This document shows, piece after piece, positions 27,491 to 35,668 of a stretch of DNA of 64,000 nt. Made by a program: the position numbers and the translations under genes. The notes under the pieces are model-generated. The model had not been told where the DNA came from. It made no database searches and saw only the letters and a list, made by a program, of their open reading frames with translations. Location: positions 2,975,125 through 3,039,124 of the forward strand of contig NZ_CP022522.1 in NCBI RefSeq assembly GCF_002850255.1, in the 5' to 3' direction. This stretch comes from Pseudoalteromonas sp. NC201. GTDB lineage: Bacteria > Pseudomonadota > Gammaproteobacteria > Enterobacterales > Alteromonadaceae. Each line of letters opens with the position of its first letter. Within the stretch, counting starts at the first letter, position 1.

Positions 27491-28126
27491 ATGACGACAT
27501 TAGCCACTCTTCAACAGCCTAATTTAGCAATTCCAAAACTCGCACTATCGCTTGTTGGCGCAGTTATTATTACTTTTGCCACCTTTGGCTTTATGCAAAA
27601 CTTAGTTTCTCAGGAACTCACTCCCCCCATTGTCGACATAGAAGTATTTGATCTTACTATTGCAACGGATAGAGAGGACTCTCCAGTCGAAGAAAAAAGG
27701 GTAATGCCAGAACCACCAAAACCAATAACGGCCCCAGTTAGACCGACTGAAAATATCGTTGATACAGGAGATAATCTACAAATTAGTAGCGAGACACCTA
27801 GCGTAGATTTAGGTAAGTTTACTAACACAATGACGCTGCAATTCTCCACCGATGGGCAAGCGACTCCACTTGTTAGAAGCAACCCTAACTATCCGCCCGC
27901 GGCTGCTAGAGATGGAGTGGAAGGCTGGGTAGAAATGGAGTTTGCCATTTCTCCACAAGGCGAAGTGATTGATGTTAAAGTGACGAATGCGGAGCCTAAA
28001 AGAGTATTTGATCAGGCTGCTGTCAGAGCACTAAGGAAATGGAAGTATAGACCACTTATTGTTGATGGAAAGCCGCAGCCGCAATACGCTCAGCGCGTTG
28101 TATTAGAGTTTACACTGGAACAATAA
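27491..28126 (+). CDS. TonB-family energy-transducer-like protein
   Basis: 211 residues from ATG 27491 (CAGGGA upstream). One N-terminal membrane helix (~20-40) is followed by a proline-rich spacer (MPEPPKPITAPVRP) and a C-terminal TonB domain (residues ~130-211) with NPNYPPAAARDGVEGWVEMEF and KRVFDQAAVRALRKWKYRP. TonB transmits proton-motive force to outer-membrane transporters. No exbB or exbD gene is adjacent, so it must use partners encoded elsewhere. Confidence 0.88.
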   Translation: MTTLATLQQPNLAIPKLALSLVGAVIITFATFGFMQNLVSQELTPPIVDIEVFDLTIATDREDSPVEEKRVMPEPPKPITAPVRPTENIVDTGDNLQISSETPSVDLGKFTNTMTLQFSTDGQATPLVRSNPNYPPAAARDGVEGWVEMEFAISPQGEVIDVKVTNAEPKRVFDQAAVRALRKWKYRPLIVDGKPQPQYAQRVVLEFTLEQ

Positions 28127-28178
28127 CAGCCATTGATACGTAATCAATTTGAGCCGCTGAGTCACGAAGTAAACTTCT

Positions 28179-28386
28179 TAATTTAACCTGAGGTTTGGAT
28201 AAGGAATGAGCTAACTCATTGTTTTTAATACCACATTAGATTATCCCCTTATCTAGCCTGACAGTTTTAGGGATAACAAGGCGAATTTATGCACCAATAG
28301 CTGGCTATTGGAAGTGAATTCAACGCAGTTAGCGCTAAAACTGGCTGCTAGAAAGGCTTTAATTATCCGAAGCTCAGGTTAATTTA
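28179..28386. mobile_element. MITE-like element with 24-bp inverted ends
   Basis: The ends 28179-28202 and 28363-28386 are inverted repeats identical at 21 of 24 positions (core TTAACCTGAG...GGATAA). Inside are two more nested inverted repeats: CAGTTTTAG/CTAAAACTG and the hairpin CCAATAG-CTGG-CTATTGG. There is no coding capacity. This is the form of a non-autonomous miniature element. No target duplication is evident. It lies between the TonB-like gene and the ECF sigma operon. Confidence 0.7.
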
Positions 28387-28399
28387 GCTTATTGATATT

Positions 28400-28415
28400 A
28401 GGGTCTGTTGACCCT
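28400..28415 (+). promoter_or_regulatory. Hairpin just upstream of the ECF sigma gene
   Basis: AGGGTC-TGTT-GACCCT is a perfect 6-bp stem ending 18 bp before the ATG and directly ahead of the TAGGA ribosome site. It could be a terminator for incoming transcription, part of the adjacent repeat element, or a 5'-leader structure. Confidence 0.4.
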
Positions 28416-28433
28416 TGAGACTTAGGATTGCCT

Positions 28434-28991
28434 ATGCTGAGTAGCTTGAAAATGTGGCGTGCTCGCGCCACCAGCAACGTAGAAGATCCGCTTTATGAAT
28501 ATGCGACGACGGGTAAAGTAAAATACCTAGAGCAAGTCATTGAGCGCTATCAAGGTGATTTATTTCACTTTCTAAAAACACAAACACAGGCGGCGTCGGC
28601 AGAAGATATATGTCAAAAAACATGGCTAAAAGTCATCGAAAAGAAAAGCGCTTATCGACAACAGGGTCACCCCAAGGCTTACTTGTTTCACATTGCACGT
28701 AACTTGCTAATCGATTCAATCAGGGCGTCAGGTAAACTCTCTGAGTTGACAGATAGTAAAGTAGGTATGACCAGCTCCAATGAGTTTACAAAAACATCGG
28801 AGGAACAGTGGCTATACCAGCAAATTGCTACACTTCCTTTATTACAAAAAGAGGCGCTAAGCTTACAGTTAGAAGGGTTCAGCTTAGCTGAAATAGCACA
28901 AATTGTAGGGGCCACGCAAGAGACTGTAAAAACTCGAATTAGATACGCAAAAGAGACACTAAAGTCTCAAGTGGGTGAAAATCATGAGTAA
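28434..28991 (+). CDS. ECF-type RNA polymerase sigma factor
   Basis: 185 residues from ATG 28434. Sigma region 2 is at ~35-100 (YQGDLFHFLKTQTQ, AEDICQKTWLKV, GHPKAYLFHIARNLLIDSIR). Region 4 is at ~125-180 with the HTH EGFSLAEIAQIVGATQETVKTRIRYAKETL. FecI-like ECF factors have this size. The gene overlaps the next membrane-protein gene by 8 bp, the usual sign of a sigma / anti-sigma pair. Confidence 0.93.
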   Translation: MLSSLKMWRARATSNVEDPLYEYATTGKVKYLEQVIERYQGDLFHFLKTQTQAASAEDICQKTWLKVIEKKSAYRQQGHPKAYLFHIARNLLIDSIRASGKLSELTDSKVGMTSSNEFTKTSEEQWLYQQIATLPLLQKEALSLQLEGFSLAEIAQIVGATQETVKTRIRYAKETLKSQVGENHE

Positions 28992-29589
28992 TTTAGACAA
29001 ATTTGACGCCAAGTTAAAAGCGGCTTACCAAGCTAACAAGCAGGAAAAACCGTTAACTTTGGCTACTCGCATCAAGGTGCGACTAGTTAGCTTTGCCCAT
29101 CATTATTTGGGTCGTATAGAAACTTGGCAGTGGAGCGCGGTTACTTGTTCAGTCGCTTTACTTTTCACCTTATGGTATCAAAATCAACATTTTGATATTG
29201 ATAAAGAATATAACTCAAATGCTCATTTAGTCAGTTATGGAGATTTTCAACACATCGAAACGCATGAGCTACAGCAAGGCCAGTATCTTGCCCGTATAGA
29301 TGAACAGAAAAAAGTGCTGGATGCTAGATTTGAGGCTGCGCAACAACAAGTTCAAGAACAGCGTTACGGTCGACTCGTTGCAATTAACGATGATGCTTGG
29401 TTAATTGAAGAGTGTAATACCCATACCCTCATCGAGTTAAAACAAAGCCTACTTAGCGTGATGCCACAGCCAAAAACTAGTGTTATCAATTTTAATACGC
29501 CAGTTATGCTAGCACTGTCGACCGCCAACAACGGACAAATTATTGCTATTGAAAGTACGGGGCAAAACCAAGTTTTGGCTTGCCCCTAA
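28984..29589 (+). CDS. Probable membrane anti-sigma factor
   Basis: 201 residues from ATG 28984 (overlap ATGAGTAA with the sigma gene). A short cytoplasmic part of ~48 residues precedes one membrane helix (~50-66, WSAVTCSVALLFTLWYQ) and a periplasmic domain of ~130 residues with a helical stretch (LDARFEAAQQQVQEQR). There is no zinc-binding HxxxCxxC motif. Position and topology indicate an anti-sigma or regulator of the upstream ECF factor; the sequence itself is not diagnostic. Confidence 0.75.
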   Translation: MSNLDKFDAKLKAAYQANKQEKPLTLATRIKVRLVSFAHHYLGRIETWQWSAVTCSVALLFTLWYQNQHFDIDKEYNSNAHLVSYGDFQHIETHELQQGQYLARIDEQKKVLDARFEAAQQQVQEQRYGRLVAINDDAWLIEECNTHTLIELKQSLLSVMPQPKTSVINFNTPVMLALSTANNGQIIAIESTGQNQVLACP

Positions 29590-29602
29590 CTGGCGCTTAC
29601 TC

Positions 29603-30979
29603 TTAAATCATAATAAGGCTGGCAATAAAGAAGCTGATAATTGCTAATACCCCGCCCACCAATGCATAAGGCAACTGGGTTTTAACATGAGTCAGTAAGT
29701 CACATCCAGATGCCAGTGCCGATACCGCACTGGTATCAGAGATAGGCGAGCAGTGATCACCAAATATTCCGCCACTTAAGATAGCACCAAGCACAAGCGA
29801 CGGCGGTAAGCCTAGCGATTGAATAAGTGGCACACCAATAGGTATTAATATGGCGAAGGTGCCCCATGATGTACCAGTCGTAAATGACATGATTGCACCA
29901 GTAATAAAGAGTACAGGCACTATCAAGTAAATAGGCAAATAGTCACCAACTAAAGACGCAACAAAAGTCCCTGTTCCTAACTCTTTTAGACTTGCACCTA
30001 AGGTCAAAGAGAGTAACACAATACTTACCAATGGCAGCAGTTCTCCCATTCCCTTAAACCCAACATCCATTAGCTCGTGATGACTAAATCTCTTGCCGGT
30101 TAAAAGCAGCAAATATGCAACCGTTGAAGCTAAGAGTGTGGCATAAAGTACTGATTTAGAGCCACTACCATTTGCCAATACACCATTGCCAGTCCAAAAC
30201 ATAAATCCAAGCATACTTACAATCAGCGTTAATAAAGGGATCAGCATATAACGCGACTTGGTAGCACTCGGCCCACTACTTATTTCAGCCGTATGGTGTT
30301 TTAACTCTTGTTCCGCAGCCTTCATCGGTCCATGAACTTTATCAAAGACAATCGTATAGAGAACAATTAACAGCGCGATAATCGCATAAAAGTTAAACGC
30401 GACACTACCCCATAAAATACTCACTGCTGACTGCTCAAGTTCGTAGTTACTCAGCAGCCCAAGCACATAAGCTCCCCAGCCATTAAGTAAAATCAAAATA
30501 CATACAGGAGCACTAGTACTATCGATGATATAAGCCAAACGAGCCCGACTCATTTTGAACCTGTCAAATAGCCCCCTCGCAACAATACCAGAAGTTAGTA
30601 CACTCATATTTGATTCGATAAACACAGCCGTGCCAGTAAACATGGTCAGTAAGCCAACCTGACGCTTACTCTTAGCGACGCCTCGATTAAGCAGCATATT
30701 CACCGTTGCAGCAACCCCACCTGACTCTCGGATGAAGGCAAGCAATGCACCGATCACAATGCTAAAAATCAAGATCCGGCTGTTACCTGCCGATGTCGCA
30801 ACCTCAATAACACGTTCGATACTGCCTACAAATGTGCCAGCAACTAGCGACTGCTGGCCATGTACAGCCAATAAAAATTCGGAAGAAACTAACGCTAAAA
30901 TCAAAGCGATAATCACTTCTTTACGCCAAAACACGACTGCAATCGCAATCAAAGGTGGCAAAATCGAGTACCAAGCCAT
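29603..30979 (-). CDS. NhaC-family Na+-coupled transporter
   Basis: 458 residues with 11-12 membrane segments. ESNMSVLTSG, STSAPVCILILLNGWGAY, TGTSWGTFAILIPIG and GGIFGDHCSPISDTSAVSA are the motifs of the NhaC/ArsB-like antiporter clan. Family members exchange Na+/H+ or move organic solutes. It is divergent from a MurR/RpiR regulator that in turn faces a NamZ-type muramidase. Uptake of an amino sugar such as MurNAc is therefore a plausible alternative to plain Na+/H+ exchange. That role is inference. Confidence 0.88.
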   Translation of the reverse strand: MAWYSILPPLIAIAVVFWRKEVIIALILALVSSEFLLAVHGQQSLVAGTFVGSIERVIEVATSAGNSRILIFSIVIGALLAFIRESGGVAATVNMLLNRGVAKSKRQVGLLTMFTGTAVFIESNMSVLTSGIVARGLFDRFKMSRARLAYIIDSTSAPVCILILLNGWGAYVLGLLSNYELEQSAVSILWGSVAFNFYAIIALLIVLYTIVFDKVHGPMKAAEQELKHHTAEISSGPSATKSRYMLIPLLTLIVSMLGFMFWTGNGVLANGSGSKSVLYATLLASTVAYLLLLTGKRFSHHELMDVGFKGMGELLPLVSIVLLSLTLGASLKELGTGTFVASLVGDYLPIYLIVPVLFITGAIMSFTTGTSWGTFAILIPIGVPLIQSLGLPPSLVLGAILSGGIFGDHCSPISDTSAVSALASGCDLLTHVKTQLPYALVGGVLAIISFFIASLIMI

Positions 30980-31191
30980 ATAGTTTAGTCTATAAATTCA
31001 AAACACTTAGCTTAAGTTAAGCGGTTTAAAACACCAAGTCTTTGCGACTAAATTAAATTTAAGTCAACATTTAACCCCAATACTGGTACAATGAGTGTGT
31101 TTTGTGCAATGATATTCCTTTTTGGTCTATCGTAACGTTCCAATTGAACCTATAATATGGACAGATTAATTTAGTTCGGATTGAGTATCGT

Positions 31192-32040
31192 ATGTCTACA
31201 TTTGTCAAAATAAAAGCACTTCGTCCATCACTCTCAAATAGTGAAGCAAAGCTTGCTGACTTTACCTTGAACTCGGGCGATAAAATCCGTGCGCTTTCCT
31301 CCGTTGAGCTGGCACGCGAAGCCGGTGTCAGCCAATCTAGCGTCGTAAAATTTGCCCAAAAGCTGGGGTATAAAGGATTTCCAGCATTTAAACTTGCCGT
31401 TGTTGATGCGCTCAACGAGCAAACAGATACCAGCGCAGCAATTGATGAGTTAATTTCCAGTAATGACTCCATCGAGTTAATCGCAGATAAATTACAACTA
31501 AAACAGCAAAATGTTATTTCCGAAACTCGAAAACTTAACTCAGCAAAACAGTTTGAGAACGCAATTCAGTTGGTGAAAAACGCACGAAAAGTCATCGTAT
31601 GTGCACTTGGTAGTACCTTCACTATGGCCCAAGATTTAACTTGGAAACTCCAAAAGCTTGGTATTCCGGCAATTGCTCAGGTCGATGAAATCAGTGCCTC
31701 TAGCTTTATTGCAACGATGGGAAAAGACGATCTTTTTATTGTGATCAGCAATACAGGAACCAGCAAGAGCTTGCTAACCTTGACTAATCAAGCTCTGGAT
31801 AATGGCTGTAAATGTCTTGCCATTTCACGTTATGGTAGCCACTCACTCGCGGAAATGGCAGATGCGATACTGTATTGCATCAATGAAGGGGAGCCACTTA
31901 AGCATTCAGGTATGCTGTCTCGTACTTCTCAAGCCTACCTTATTGATGTTTTATTCACTGCACTCGCGCAATCTAACCTGCATTGGCAAAAACGTGTGGA
32001 TAAGGCCAATGAAAACATGCAAGTATTGCGTAGTGAGTAA
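31192..32040 (+). CDS. MurR/RpiR-family transcriptional regulator
   Basis: 282 residues. The N-terminal RpiR HTH (~1-77) has the sequence SSVELAREAGVSQSSVVKFAQKLGY-like core. A SIS phosphosugar-binding domain (~110-260) contains VIVCALGSTFTMAQDL and FIVISNTGTSKSLL. Such regulators respond to phosphorylated amino sugars; MurR senses MurNAc-6-P. Here it lies between a transporter gene and a muramidase gene, so it probably controls both. RBS is weak. Confidence 0.9.
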   Translation: MSTFVKIKALRPSLSNSEAKLADFTLNSGDKIRALSSVELAREAGVSQSSVVKFAQKLGYKGFPAFKLAVVDALNEQTDTSAAIDELISSNDSIELIADKLQLKQQNVISETRKLNSAKQFENAIQLVKNARKVIVCALGSTFTMAQDLTWKLQKLGIPAIAQVDEISASSFIATMGKDDLFIVISNTGTSKSLLTLTNQALDNGCKCLAISRYGSHSLAEMADAILYCINEGEPLKHSGMLSRTSQAYLIDVLFTALAQSNLHWQKRVDKANENMQVLRSE

Positions 32041-32054
32041 GACTTAAGCCACTC

Positions 32055-32075
32055 ACGGCAGACTCGTGCTGCCGT
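32055..32075. terminator. Hairpin between convergent murR-like and namZ-like genes
   Basis: ACGGCAG and CTGCCGT form a 7-bp stem with a 7-nt loop, followed on the plus strand by TTT. It can serve either gene. Confidence 0.55.
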
Positions 32076-32095
32076 TTACCTCTAGCAAAAACCCG

Positions 32096-33256
32096 TTACA
32101 GTCTCGGGTATAATAAATACTTTTTCCGCTGCTTTAAAAAATCTTGTACATCCTGCTGCCACAGTTTCCTCAGCTCTGATGCCGATTGGCCAGATTCAAT
32201 GGCTTTGCGGACTTTGTCCGTGCCTGCAAGCTTATCGAGAAAACCGGGGGACTGAAAAAACGCTTTATTCTCGTGTTTGAACTGTGCGTATGCAGCAACA
32301 AACCAAGTTAGGTCAAAACCTCGTACATTGCTGTTTCTTAAATCCTTCCCAAACGCAGTCACACCATTTAATTTAGGATTGGAAGCCGCACCTAGTACTG
32401 GTCGAGGAGTGAACTGAAACTCACCCAACTTAGGGCCTGGATAGCCAAAAACTTGAAAGGGAAAATCCGTTCCACGACCAACAGAAATAGGTGTCGCTTC
32501 AAAAAAGCACAAAGATGGATACAAGTAGATTGCTTGTTGGTTTGGTAGGTTAGGACTTGGTGGTATCGGCAATCTGTATTCGGTGGTACCGCTATAATTT
32601 CGCATTGGAAATACACGTAACTGTGGCGCTTTAAGCGAGGTTAACCACCCTTCTCCTTTAATCATAGTCGCAAGTTCGCCAACGGTCATGCCATGCAATA
32701 CGGGAATGGGATGCATACCAACAAAAGATTGAAATGGTTTTTCTAATAATGGGCCATCAACATATGCGATATTTGGGTTTGGCCTATCAAAAACCCAAAA
32801 TTCAATATTTGCATCGGCTGCAGCTTCCATCGCGAGGTGCATAGTGCTGATATAAGTATAAAAGCGTAACCCCACATCTTGAATATCAAAAATAAGCACA
32901 TCGATATCTTTGAGCTGCTCAGGCCTTGGCTTTTTATTACTACCATAAAGCGAAATGATTGGTAGCCCAGTTTTCACATCTGTTGCATCATCTACTTTAG
33001 CACCCGCATCATAATTACCACGAAAACCATGTTCCGGTGCAAAGACCTTTTTAACATCCACTTCTTTATTAAGTAAGTAATCAACTAGATGTTGGTCCTC
33101 AATGCGGGATGTTTGGTTTACGATTAATCCGACGCGCTTACCTTTTAACACAGGTAAATACTCTTCTGCGCGCTCAGCACCTAATGTAAGCGCTTCAACA
33201 GTTAAAGGAACACAACAAAAAACAAGTAGTAATAAAATTCTGAGTGATTGAAACAT
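32096..33256 (-). CDS. namZ: Exo-beta-N-acetylmuramidase (NamZ / DUF1343 family)
   Basis: 386 residues with a signal peptide (~1-22). The family markers are visible: KGKRVGLIVNQTSRI, FAPEHGFRG, LPIISLYGSNKKPRPEQL, FDIQDVGLRFYTYISTMHLAMEA, FDRPNPN and a C-terminal KAIESGQSASELRKLW. NamZ enzymes remove MurNAc from the non-reducing end of peptidoglycan glycan chains. The convergent MurR/RpiR regulator and the nearby transporter support a cell-wall-sugar recovery role. Confidence 0.9.
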   Translation of the reverse strand: MFQSLRILLLLVFCCVPLTVEALTLGAERAEEYLPVLKGKRVGLIVNQTSRIEDQHLVDYLLNKEVDVKKVFAPEHGFRGNYDAGAKVDDATDVKTGLPIISLYGSNKKPRPEQLKDIDVLIFDIQDVGLRFYTYISTMHLAMEAAADANIEFWVFDRPNPNIAYVDGPLLEKPFQSFVGMHPIPVLHGMTVGELATMIKGEGWLTSLKAPQLRVFPMRNYSGTTEYRLPIPPSPNLPNQQAIYLYPSLCFFEATPISVGRGTDFPFQVFGYPGPKLGEFQFTPRPVLGAASNPKLNGVTAFGKDLRNSNVRGFDLTWFVAAYAQFKHENKAFFQSPGFLDKLAGTDKVRKAIESGQSASELRKLWQQDVQDFLKQRKKYLLYPRL

Positions 33257-33359
33257 ATAACGCTTTCTCTAAATAAATACGCGATTAGGGTATCAGTCAG
33301 AAAAAAAATGAAAAGTATTTCGGGAGTTTAATCATGCAGTAGTGAATCTCTGAGCGTCG

Positions 33360-34299
33360 TCGTCTTCAACTTTCATAAAAGATCGCAGGGTAAACCTGCT
33401 CCTACAAGATACATTTAAGCACAAAAAAACCGACTTTCGTCGGCTTGTTTATCTCTTTATTTCACCACTTGAGGAAAAGTGGCGGACGCAGGACGTGTGT
33501 TGTGGAGAGTGAACCTCCGACCGTCGTCATATTCAACTTTCATAAAAGATCGCAGGGTAAACCTGCTCCTACATGGATATTAGACACAAAAAAACCGACT
33601 TTCGTCGGCTTGTTTATCTCTTTATTTCACCACTTGAGGAAAAGTGGCGGACGCAGGACGTGTGTTGTGGAGAGTGGACCTCCGACCGTCGTCATATTCA
33701 ACTTTCATAAAAGATCGCAGGGTAAACCTGCTCCTACATGGATATTAGATTAATAAAACCGACTTTCGTCGGCTTGTTTATCTCTTTATTTCACCACTTG
33801 AGGAAAAGTGGCGGACGCAGGACGTGTGCCGTGGAGAGGACCTCCGACCGTCGTCATATTCAACTTTCATAAAAGATCGCGGGTAAACCTGTTCTACATG
33901 GATATTAGACAAAATGCCGACTTTCGTCGGCTTGTTTTATCTCTTTATTTCACCACTTGAGGAAAAGTGGCGGACGCAGGACGTGTGTTGTGGAGAGTGA
34001 ACCTCCGACCGTCGTCATATTCAACTTTCATAAAAGATCGCAGGGTAAACCTGCTCCTACATGGATATTAGACACAAAAAAAACCGACTTTCGTCGGCTT
34101 GTTTATCTCTTTATTTCACCACTTGAGGAAAAGTGGCGGATGCAGGACGTATGTTGTGGAGAGTGAACCTCCGAGCGTCGTCATATTTAACTTTCGTAAA
34201 AGATCGCAGGGTAAACCTGCTCCTACATGGATATTAGACACAAAAAAAACCGACTTTCGTCGGCTTGTTTATCTCTTTATTTCACCACTTGAGGAAAAG
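33360..34299 (-). repeat. Tandem ~165-bp repeats downstream of the tRNA-Arg array
   Basis: Five full units and one partial unit. Each holds, in plus order, a terminator hairpin CCGACTTTCGTCGG (starts at 33430, 33595, 33759, 33917, 34084, 34250), a decayed tRNA-Arg 3' end (33480-33523, 33645-33688, 33809-33850, 33968-34011, 34134-34177) and a REP-like palindrome GCAGG-GTAAA-CCTGC followed by TCCTAC. Spacing is 158-167 bp. The units at 33.8-33.9 kb have diverged most. The repeats start right where the last tRNA-Arg ends. Confidence 0.92.
34242..34263 (-). terminator. Terminator of the tRNA operon
   Basis: On the minus strand CCGAC-GAAA-GTCGG is followed by eight T residues, 37 bp after the last tRNA-Arg. 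Five further copies lie downstream in the repeat array. Those at 33759 and 33917 have weakened T tracts. Confidence 0.92.
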
Positions 34300-34376
34300 T
34301 GGCGGACGCAGGAGGATTCGAACCTCCGACCGCCTGGTTCGTAGCCAGGTACTCTATCCAGCTGAGCTATGCGTCC
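34300..34376 (-). tRNA. tRNA-Arg(ACG), copy 4 in transcription order
   Basis: 77 nt with encoded CCA. Acceptor stem GGACGCA / TGCGTCC, D-arm AGCTCAGCTGGATAGAGT, anticodon loop CTACGAA (ACG, read as ICG after deamination), T-arm GGAGGTTCGAATCCTCC. It is identical to the other three copies. Confidence 0.98.
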
Positions 34377-34428
34377 GTTACGAATGTATAGTTTTCCAAC
34401 TTCTTTATATTTAACCACCTAAAGGAAA

Positions 34429-34470
34429 GTGCCGGACGCAGGACGTATTTTGTGAAGGTGAACCTCCGAC
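34429..34470 (-). pseudogene. Decayed tRNA-Arg 3' end in the spacer
   Basis: CCGGACGCAGGA and GAACCTCCGAC flank a scrambled centre, matching the acceptor and T-arm part of the adjacent tRNA-Arg genes. Similar remnants lie at 34642-34683 and 34855-34896, one per spacer. Confidence 0.75.
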
Positions 34471-34512
34471 TTCCTGTTTCCTACCTTTATTATTTAACCA
34501 CTTAAGGAGAAG

Positions 34513-34589
34513 TGGCGGACGCAGGAGGATTCGAACCTCCGACCGCCTGGTTCGTAGCCAGGTACTCTATCCAGCTGAGCTATGCGTCC
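34513..34589 (-). tRNA. tRNA-Arg(ACG), copy 3
   Basis: Same 77-nt sequence with CCA and anticodon ACG. It is 213 bp from the neighbouring copy, with a spacer that also repeats. Confidence 0.98.
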
Positions 34590-34724
34590 GTTACGAATGT
34601 ATAGTTTTCCAACTTCTTTATATTTAACCACTTAAAGAAAAGTGCTGGACTCAGGAAATATTTTGTGAAGGTGAACCTCCAACGCCTGTTTCCTACCTTT
34701 ATTCTTTAACCACTTAAGGAGAAG

Positions 34725-34801
34725 TGGCGGACGCAGGAGGATTCGAACCTCCGACCGCCTGGTTCGTAGCCAGGTACTCTATCCAGCTGAGCTATGCGTC
34801 C
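34725..34801 (-). tRNA. tRNA-Arg(ACG), copy 2
   Basis: Same 77-nt sequence with CCA and anticodon ACG; 212-bp period. Confidence 0.98.
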
Positions 34802-34937
34802 GTTACGAATGTATAGTTTTCCAACTTCTTTAATATTTAACCACCGAAAGAAAAGTGCCGGACGCAGGACGTGTTTTTTGAAGGTAAACCTCCAACGCCT
34901 GTTTCCTACCTTTATTATTTAACCACTCAAGGAGAAG

Positions 34938-35014
34938 TGGCGGACGCAGGAGGATTCGAACCTCCGACCGCCTGGTTCGTAGCCAGGTACTCTATCCAGC
35001 TGAGCTATGCGTCC
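34938..35014 (-). tRNA. tRNA-Arg(ACG), copy 1
   Basis: Same 77-nt sequence with CCA and anticodon ACG. It begins 21 bp after tRNA-Ser, the order seen in E. coli serV-argV. Confidence 0.98.
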
Positions 35015-35033
35015 GTACAAGACAACCATTAAA

Positions 35034-35128
<95 letters not shown>

Positions 35129-35142
35129 GTCTTGTGGGGCGT

Positions 35143-35170
35143 ATAATATAGGTTAGAAAAAATATGTCAA
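35143..35170 (-). promoter_or_regulatory. Strong promoter of the tRNA operon
   Basis: TTGACA (35170-35165), a 16-bp spacer and TATTAT (35148-35143) are followed by a GC-rich discriminator ACGCCCC. That is the hallmark of growth-rate and ppGpp-controlled stable-RNA promoters. The tRNA-Ser 5' end is 14 bp past the -10 box. Confidence 0.9.
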
Positions 35171-35247
35171 ATACTTTTCTTGTAAAAAAGCACTGAATGG
35201 TGATAGATTGTGCAGTCTGCTTAGTTACTCGGCACTAACGCCAATTT

Positions 35248-35430
35248 TTACTCATTTTGTAGGGGGTTAGGATCGCTATAGGTATTTCTTAATGCACGTT
35301 GTTGACGCAAAACTTCGTCTAAAAATGCTTCTTGATAACCAAGCTGCTGAAACTCAGCGATACAAGCCCGATAATATAAGATTCTCGCTTGCTCGTGCTC
35401 ATCGACATTTTCAAACTCATTATTGCTCAT
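35248..35430 (-). CDS. Small acidic hypothetical protein
   Basis: 60 residues, acidic and helical (DEHEQARILYYRACIAEFQQLGYQEAFLDEVLRQQRAL). It has an ATG start, but the ribosome site (GGGAATCC) is weak. The amphipathic helix pattern and lack of overlap with any other gene argue for a real gene. No family is recognised. Confidence 0.55.
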   Translation of the reverse strand: MSNNEFENVDEHEQARILYYRACIAEFQQLGYQEAFLDEVLRQQRALRNTYSDPNPLQNE

Positions 35431-35613
35431 CTTTTTGGATTCCCTATTCGTTATTTTTAACGCAGCATTAGAACTTGAAAAAGACTAGTTAGGAAATTGG
35501 GATAATCTAGTTTCAAAAGAGAAACAACTTTTATTATGAATAGGAGTTGGCAATAACTACATAATAAAACTAAGTATTTAGAAATACTGTGAGATTTATC
35601 TTACGCAAATAAC

Positions 35614-35639
35614 AGAAAAGCGCCATAAGGCGCTTTTCT
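35614..35639. terminator. Terminator of the prfB-lysS operon
   Basis: AGAAAAGCGCC-ATAA-GGCGCTTTTCT is a perfect 11-bp stem 29 bp after the lysS stop, with T/A-rich arms that allow termination in both directions. Confidence 0.85.
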
Positions 35640-35668
35640 AGATGTACTTTCAGATTACGTGAAAATAC

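Noticed and set aside
33360..34299. Regular repeats as a possible CRISPR array
   Set aside because: The period is ~165 bp and whole units repeat, with no short repeat/unique spacer pattern and no cas genes.
33445..34344. Several overlapping plus-strand reading frames with repeated peptide FISLFHHLRKSGG...
   Set aside because: They are translations of the tandem tRNA-remnant/terminator repeats, antisense to the tRNA operon, with no ribosome sites and frames broken between units.
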